Positions 58,301-64,000 of a stretch of DNA of 64,000 nt are shown here, piece after piece. The stretch spans positions 32,183,632 to 32,247,631 of the forward strand of contig CM028377.1 in assembly GCA_013146195.2 (NCBI GenBank), written 5' to 3'. This stretch comes from Codonopsis lanceolata. Lineage: Eukaryota; Streptophyta; Magnoliopsida; Asterales; Campanulaceae. The stretch's first letter is position 1. Each line of letters starts with the position of its first letter. Below the pieces are notes generated by a model, which did not search any database, was not told the origin of the DNA, and saw nothing but the letters and a program-made list of their open reading frames with translations. Made by a program: the position numbers and the translations under genes.

Positions 58301-59141
58301 TGTGTGTACATAGTCACCATCTCTATTTTAAGGATAAACAAAGAAAAATCAAATATTCTGGAAAATATGGGTCCGAGGGCTAAGTTACGAGTTGGGAAGG
58401 GGTTAGACACCTAACTCACCATTTCGTTCTCATAACAGGTTTGCTAATATGCTTTTTTTATTTTTATATATTTTAGTCTGGAAAATATGTATGTACATGT
58501 ATATGAAAAGAAAAGAAGAATGACATTTTATTGAACTATACAACAATAATGATAAAACTATTTATGTATATTATTTTGTGCTACTTTATAAAAAGAAATA
58601 ATACATTTAAAGAAAAAGGAAATAACAACAGACCAACAGTACGTATATATATACACACACACACACATACATTTTATTTACAAACTAGAATAAATAACTA
58701 CGAGGACAGAACCTACCTCTTGTAGCGTTAGTGTTTGAACCCGGTACGCCTAGGCTTAGGCAGTCTACGTGTGTTTCCCTTATCCTTTCGAAAAAGGAAG
58801 TTTTTTTTTTTTGTTCTTATTGTGGTAGGCAGTATGTTTGCGCTATGCCCAGAATAGGCAAAGGCGGTGGGATATGTTTTGGCAAGATTTCGGCAGAGCA
58901 ACAACAGTATTTGGTTTTTTGATCGGCTTGCTAGGCAAGGATGGAGGCTTGCAGGGCAAGGAAGGCTCGTTTGGGCGAGGAGAGGAGGCTTGTTGGGGGC
59001 AAGGAAGGCTCGCTTGGGCAAGGATGAGGTTCGCTTGCTCGGACAAGGGATGAGAGGACCTACGCGGCATAGGCTTCTTTGGGAGAGAAAGAAGAGAAGG
59101 CTGGGAGCTTGGTGTGAAGGAAATGAGAGACCGAAGGCTCC

Positions 59142-59149
59142 TATTTATA
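59142..59149 (-). promoter_or_regulatory. TATA box of the interrupted minus-strand LTR
   Basis: TATAAATA in CCTATAAATAGGAG on the minus strand, about 350 bp inside the LTR as in the sister copies. Confidence 0.6.
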
Positions 59150-59689
59150 GGAGAAAATCGGGACAGGCAACCGGGATAGACAGGCTACCGGAGTTGCAGG
59201 TTGATCAAGTTTCGACATCCTGACGTCTTGCATGCATATCACTAAAGAGGAAGAAGAAAGGGGAGGGAACGGCTCCCACGAACCGTTGGCGCAGCTCCCA
59301 CGGCTAGGGAGCGTGGCTCCCTCTTCTCTTTTCCATTTTTCTTTTTTGCACTTTCCACCCTTCTGATTCCTTGGTTATCCTTCGTTAAGTCTTGGTTGCC
59401 CTGAAACGTAACGGAAGTAACTTTCATTAGTCCAATTAATTTATAAATTATATTTTTAGGACATTATAAATCAGTGGTACGAATTTGGGGTGTCTACGGA
59501 GCCTCTCAACGACGAAGTTTACGAGTAATCGAACGTGTACAAGTAAACAAACGCCGTTGATAAGAATAGACTCTACAATTCAGGACAAGCATGCCATATG
59601 GAAAATTTTTGAGTTGTAAAATATTTTGTGATGCAAGTCAATTTGGTGCTGCCGATCGTGGAAATCATTTTTACACTGCCGTTTTGAAA

Positions 59690-60735
59690 ACATTTTGCGA
59701 TGGCCAGAGCTACCGTAATCGGCTTCCTACGTATCCTCGTTTAAAGGAACCAGACCAATCGTAGCTCGTCTGCAGGTGTATGCTCCTAGGGATTTATCCT
59801 AGTAAACACGACGATGAAAACATTTATGTGATGGTCGGACCTACCGTAATAGGCTTCCTACGTATCCTCGTTAAATGAATCACTAATCAGACCAATCATA
59901 GCTCGTCTGCGGGTCTATGTTCGTAGGGATTTAACCTAGTAAACATGATTATGAAAACATTTATACGAGGGCCAGACCTATCGTAATATGCTGCCTACGT
60001 ATCCTTGTTAAAGGAATCAGACCAATCGCAACTTGTCTGTGGGTCTATGCTCCTAGTGATTAATCTAGTAAACACAACGGTGAAAACATTTATGCGATGG
60101 TTGGACCTACCGTAATAGGCTGTCTATGTATCCTCTTTAAAGGAATCAGACCAATCGTAGCTCGTCTGCAGATCTATGTTCCTAGGGATTTAACCTAGTA
60201 AATACAACGATGAAAACATTTATGCGATGGTCGGACCTATCGTAATAGGTTGCCAACGTATCCTCATTAAAGGAATCAAACCAATCGTAGCTTGTCTGCG
60301 GGTCTATAAGGATAAACCTAGTAAACATGACGATGAAAATTTTTATGCGATGGTCGGGCCTACCATAATAGGCTGCCTACATATCCTCGTTAAAGGAATC
60401 AAACCAATCGTAGCTTGTCTGCGGGTCTATGCTCCTAAGGATTTAACCTAGTAAACACGACAATGAAATTTTTTATGCGATGGTCGGACCTACCATAATA
60501 GGCTGCCTACGTATCCTCATTAAAGGAATCAGACCAATCGTAGCTCGTTTGCGGGTGTATGCTCTTAGGGATTTGACCTAGTAAACATGATGATGAAAAA
60601 ATTTATGCGTTGGTCAGACCTACCGTAATAGGCTGCTTACGTATACTCGTAAAAGAATCAGATCAATCGTAGCTCGTCTACAGGTCTATGCTCCTAGGGA
60701 TTTAACCTAGTAAGAACGAAGATGAAAATTTTGGT
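59690..60735 (-). repeat. Tandem repeat, about 8 units of roughly 130 bp
   Basis: Each unit has GACCTACCGTAATAGGCTG, CCTACGTATCCTCGTTAAAG, CAGACCAATCGTAGCTCGTC and GGGATTTAACCTAGTAAAC. One unit near 60300 is about 8 bp shorter. Inverted, the words GAGCTACGATTGG and ACGTAGGCAGCC resemble the leader of the plus element (23850-23900). The array sits just upstream, in element orientation, of the minus-strand LTR. Confidence 0.9.
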
Positions 60736-60739
60736 CGCG

Positions 60740-61900
60740 TTGCATAGAATAGGCAAAGCAGGAGGGACTTTCAAATACACTTCGCCCAACATAGGTAAAG
60801 TAGGTGGGATTTTCAGATGTGCTTCGCCCCTAGCATAGGCAAAGTATATGGGATTTTCTGATGCACTTCGCCTAGCATAGGCAAAGTAGATGCGATTATC
60901 AAAATGTACTTCCCCCAGAATAGGGAAAACAATGCAATTTTTTTTTAAAAAATGTGTTTCCCCCATAATAGGGAAAACGATGCAATTTTTTTAGATGTGT
61001 TTTTCCCTAGAATAGGGAAAACGATGCAAATTTTTTTTAAAAAAATGTGTTTCCCCCATAATAGGAAAAATGATGCGATTTTTAAAATGCGCTTCCCCCA
61101 TAATAGGGAAAACAACACAATTTTTTAAAAATGTGTTTCCCCCAGAATAGGGAAAACGATGCAATTTTTTAAAAAATGTGTTTCCCCTAGAATAGGGAAA
61201 ATGTTGCGATTTTTAAAATGCACTTTTCCTAGAATAGGGAAAATGATGCGATTTTTAAAATGTACTTTCCCTAGTATAGGGAAAATAATGCAATTTTTTA
61301 AATGTGTTTCCCCCAGAATAGGGAAAGCATGCAATTTTTAAAAGGTGTTTTCCCGAGAATAGGGGAAGCAGATGTTATTTTCAAAAGGTGCTTCCCCCAG
61401 AATAGGGAAAGTAGATACAATTTTTAAAATGTGTCTTCCCCATAATAGGAGAGCGATGCAATTTTCAAAAGACGCTTCCTCCAGAATGGGAAAAACCGAT
61501 GCAAAATTTAAAATGTGATGCAATTTTAAAAAGGTGTTTTTCCTAGAATAGGGAAAGCAGATGCAATTTTTAAAATGTGTCTTCCCCAAAATAGTGAAAG
61601 CGATACAATTTTCAAAAGACGCTTGCCCCATAATAGGGAAAGCAGATGCAATTTTTAAAATGTGCCTTCCTGCAATGCAATTTTTAAAAGGTGCTTTCCC
61701 TGAAATAGGGAAAACATATGCAATTTTAAAAATGTGTCTTCTCCTGAATAGGGAAAATGATGTAATTTTTTTAAAGATCCTTTCCCTAGAATAGGAAAAA
61801 CGATGCAATTTTCAAAGTGTGCTTAACCCTAGAATAGGGAAAACGATGCAATTTTCAAAATGTGTTTCTCCCAAAATATGGAAAGCGATGCAATGAATTT
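60740..61900 (-). repeat. Second tandem array, about 25-30 units of roughly 40 bp
   Basis: Units consist of a word such as TTTCCCCCAGAATAGGGAAA, a GATGCAATTTT word and a short A/T spacer; unit length varies from about 36 to 60 bp. It follows the 130-bp array without a gap. Apparent Phe/Pro-rich reading frames here are repeat artefacts. Confidence 0.9.
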
Positions 61901-62250
61901 GTTTATGAATTGAAAAATGTTCATGAATTTGAAGATTTTTATGAATTTGAAATGGTGTGCATTTTTTTAAAGCAGTGTGAATTTTAAATGCATGCAAGGT
62001 GTTGTGGATAATTCATAATTTTTGTAAAAGTGAGATATTTTGTGTATCGCTTCCAAGACCCAGGGTTCATATCCTATGTGGGATACAAATAAAAATCATA
62101 AATTTTGCGAAAAATTATCCATAATATGCATGTAAAAATTGAAATAAAATGCGGTTTTAAAAAAATGTGATGCAATATTCATTGCAACACATGACATAAA
62201 ATACATATTTTAAAGATGTGATGCAATATCCATTGTAATCTAATCTATCT

Positions 62251-62465
<215 letters not shown>

Positions 62466-62529
62466 CTACCTATAAAAGTCTAGGTTGTCTCTTAGAACTT
62501 AATGTATGGACAAATCTACCCCTTAAGTT

Positions 62530-62712
62530 AATAAATCACTCACCATTAATTAAGGCTAAAAGAGTAAATTTATCGTAGACTAATTAATTCCATTAATAAT
62601 TAAATAATAGTTTGATCTCTTGACTTGTACCTAATTTAAAGTTAGGTCCTACATTTTTTAAATTCTATTCATTTCGCCTTGTATTTTGATTTTCTTATCA
62701 CTTTTCCTCACC
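62530..62712. repeat. Direct repeat, copy 1 (partner 63118-63298)
   Basis: About 180 bp shared in the same orientation with 63118-63298, for example TTAAAGTTAGGTCCTA and AATTAAATAATA. By eye near 85 percent. 585-bp offset. Confidence 0.75.
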
Positions 62713-63117
62713 TACCATGATCGTTACAAATGTTATCAAATATTATCTGAAATGACAAAAATACCCTTACTCAGTTGAGACACAAAAACTTTATTCGAAA
62801 CTAAAAAAATAATATGATTTTACTTTCTTAAATATGTTCGGGAAAGACATTATTAGATTTATATGAAACAAATGTATCTATAATAATAGAATTGTTGGTG
62901 AGTATCGAGATATTAAGCAAATTTGTTGCATGTTTAGTTATTACCCATGAATAAAATAAGAGAAATGAGTTAAGAAAATGTGTCATAATGCCAAGAAGAT
63001 AAAAAAAAAAATGAAGAACCATTTGATGAATTTGTGCCTTTTGTTAAGGACAATACACATAAATTTACCATGTCAAACAATAATGATTGGAAAAAAATAA
63101 CCATAACTATAATAAAC

Positions 63118-63298
63118 CACTTGCCATGAATTAAGGCCAAAAAAGTAAATTTGTCATAGGCTAATTAATTTCATGAATAATTAAATAATAATTTGATCCC
63201 TTGACTTGTATCTATTTTAAAGTTAGGTCCTATATTTTTTAAATTATATTCATCTCGTCTTATATTTTGATTTTTTTATCAGTTTCCCCTTCCTACTA
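63118..63298. repeat. Direct repeat, copy 2
   Basis: Partner of 62530-62712. The 400 bp between the copies is AT-rich with no coding frame. No TG...CA border or target duplication was found, so a small LTR pair is not supported. Confidence 0.7.
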
Positions 63299-64000
63299 GG
63301 GATGTGCATGGGCTCTAAGCCCGCGAGCATTGATAATGCCCAGTATAGGCCCATATGGTAGCGGTCATCATTTTAAAAAGTCTAGTACCGTACACAAGCC
63401 CAGGGGCATTAGTGAACGGGCATTGGACGAGCACGTGCTTAGATGGGCTCTCCGACGACAAAGGGTGCAGCGGTGAATAGCGATGGCATTGATTGCTCCC
63501 CCCCCCTTCAGTTCATTTGATTGTCTACAATGTAACAGAACTATGAAGAACCAAAATTCAACTAATACAAAGTATTTTCATTATTTCATTAGCTCCCAAA
63601 CAAAACTACATATGATCAAAAACCTTGAAATCATTCATTTGACTTGCAAACTCAGCACACAGATGACAATTAACCTCTAATCAAACATCATGAACACCTA
63701 AAATTTGAAACCCAGATATTATTTTCAATAAAGAAGCAAGAAAACAAACGCAAATCAGAACAAACTTACATGAACACTAGATAATAAGATCTGCAATGTC
63801 TCGCAAAGAGAAAAAAATATCGAGCGGGTAGCGGGCCTAGCGGTGAAGTGGGAACTGGGAACGGGAAGTCACGATTCTGTCGAAAGGTCATGATTCCGTC
63901 AAGGCATTGAAGAACCGAAGGTAGCAGACTAGCAATCAATTTGATTTAGGGTTTAACACTTTCCCTTTCCCTTTTGAGTTTTTGCCTTTTGTATTGGACC
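63299..64000. mobile_element. Possible left end of a hAT element, then non-coding DNA
   Basis: TAGGGATGTGCATGGGC followed by GCCCGCGAGC- and GGGCATT-type words looks like a hAT terminus with subterminal repeats. No right end is visible in the window. The remainder is AT-rich without recognisable genes. Confidence 0.35.

Larger units (their letters stand above)
54421..59498 (-). mobile_element. LTR of the TGTAGACACCC family, minus strand, interrupted by a solo LTR
   Basis: On the minus strand it starts CGTAGACACCCC at 59498, runs to about 58306, and resumes at 54533 to end near TTCTCACA at 54421. Removing the insert and one TGTGT leaves about 1.3 kb. The part at 58306-58440 matches the U5 region of the sister LTR at 22050-22180, and 54421-54530 matches 22170-22289. 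Tandem repeats lie upstream of it (59690 onward), so it is best read as a 3' LTR. Confidence 0.75.

Noticed and set aside
60740..61900. Regularly spaced repeats that could suggest a CRISPR array
   Set aside because: This is plant nuclear DNA, units vary in length, spacers are A/T fillers and no cas genes exist.
62530..63298. Pair of 180-bp direct repeats as LTRs of a small TRIM element
   Set aside because: No TG...CA ends, no primer site and no target duplication could be found.

Overview
This is a plant nuclear window, most likely a eudicot. The three intact genes are split by introns with GT/AG borders and encode plant-type proteins, and nearly everything else is plant transposable element debris. 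I cannot name the species. One 100-N block (5193-5292) is a scaffold join, so the order across it is not sequence-proven.

Layout. 1-2023 is part of a long LTR beginning TGTAACACCCC, on the minus strand. Around 2740-3055 lies a broken AP2/ERF (group VII type) copy. From 5293 to 11111 a minus-strand Ty3/gypsy element (Tat/Ogre-like) can be read as 5' LTR (9195-11111), a primer-binding-like site, a repeat-filled leader and a decayed gag, cut by the gap. 11112-19236 is a mosaic: two decayed copies of a plus-strand 'ORF1' of putative gypsy-type-transposon family, LTR pieces, and a minus-strand reverse transcriptase split by a 2.0-kb solo LTR with a GAAAC target duplication. A hAT element (19245-20610) landed on the first bases of another LTR (20614-22289, plus). 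24186-29014 is a truncated Ty1/copia element of SIRE type: end of pol, a separate downstream reading frame with three stops, and a probable 3' LTR.

Gene island, 30.5-51.5 kb. A PHAX-type RNA export adaptor gene (30639-37014, plus) faces a clade-E-like PP2C phosphatase gene (37788-40228, minus). A BABAM1/MERIT40 homologue follows (45203-51420, minus). The three do not form a pathway: snRNA/snoRNA export, phosphatase signalling and ubiquitin/DNA-repair scaffolding. Their introns and promoters carry MITEs, hAT and MULE-like elements.

The most unusual locus is 41837-44156. Two unrelated MULE-like elements sit back to back, and three identical copies of the 9-bp target AAGAAAATA bracket and separate them. 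The first carries a captured fragment resembling an mTERF gene (a Pack-MULE), and the second is one giant inverted repeat. About 600 bp further on is a 152-bp foldback that looks like a microRNA precursor but matches no miRNA I know.

51.6-64 kb is again repeats. A MULE with a nested hAT lies next to the MERIT40 start. A 3767-bp solo LTR with a perfect TGTGT duplication lies inside a minus-strand LTR of the TGTAGACACCC family. Beyond that LTR are two blocks of tandem repeats (about 130-bp and about 40-bp units), then AAT microsatellite and AT-rich DNA. I found no convincing tRNA or rRNA gene and no CRISPR array. I did not find a new multi-gene system; the novelty here lies in transposon architecture.
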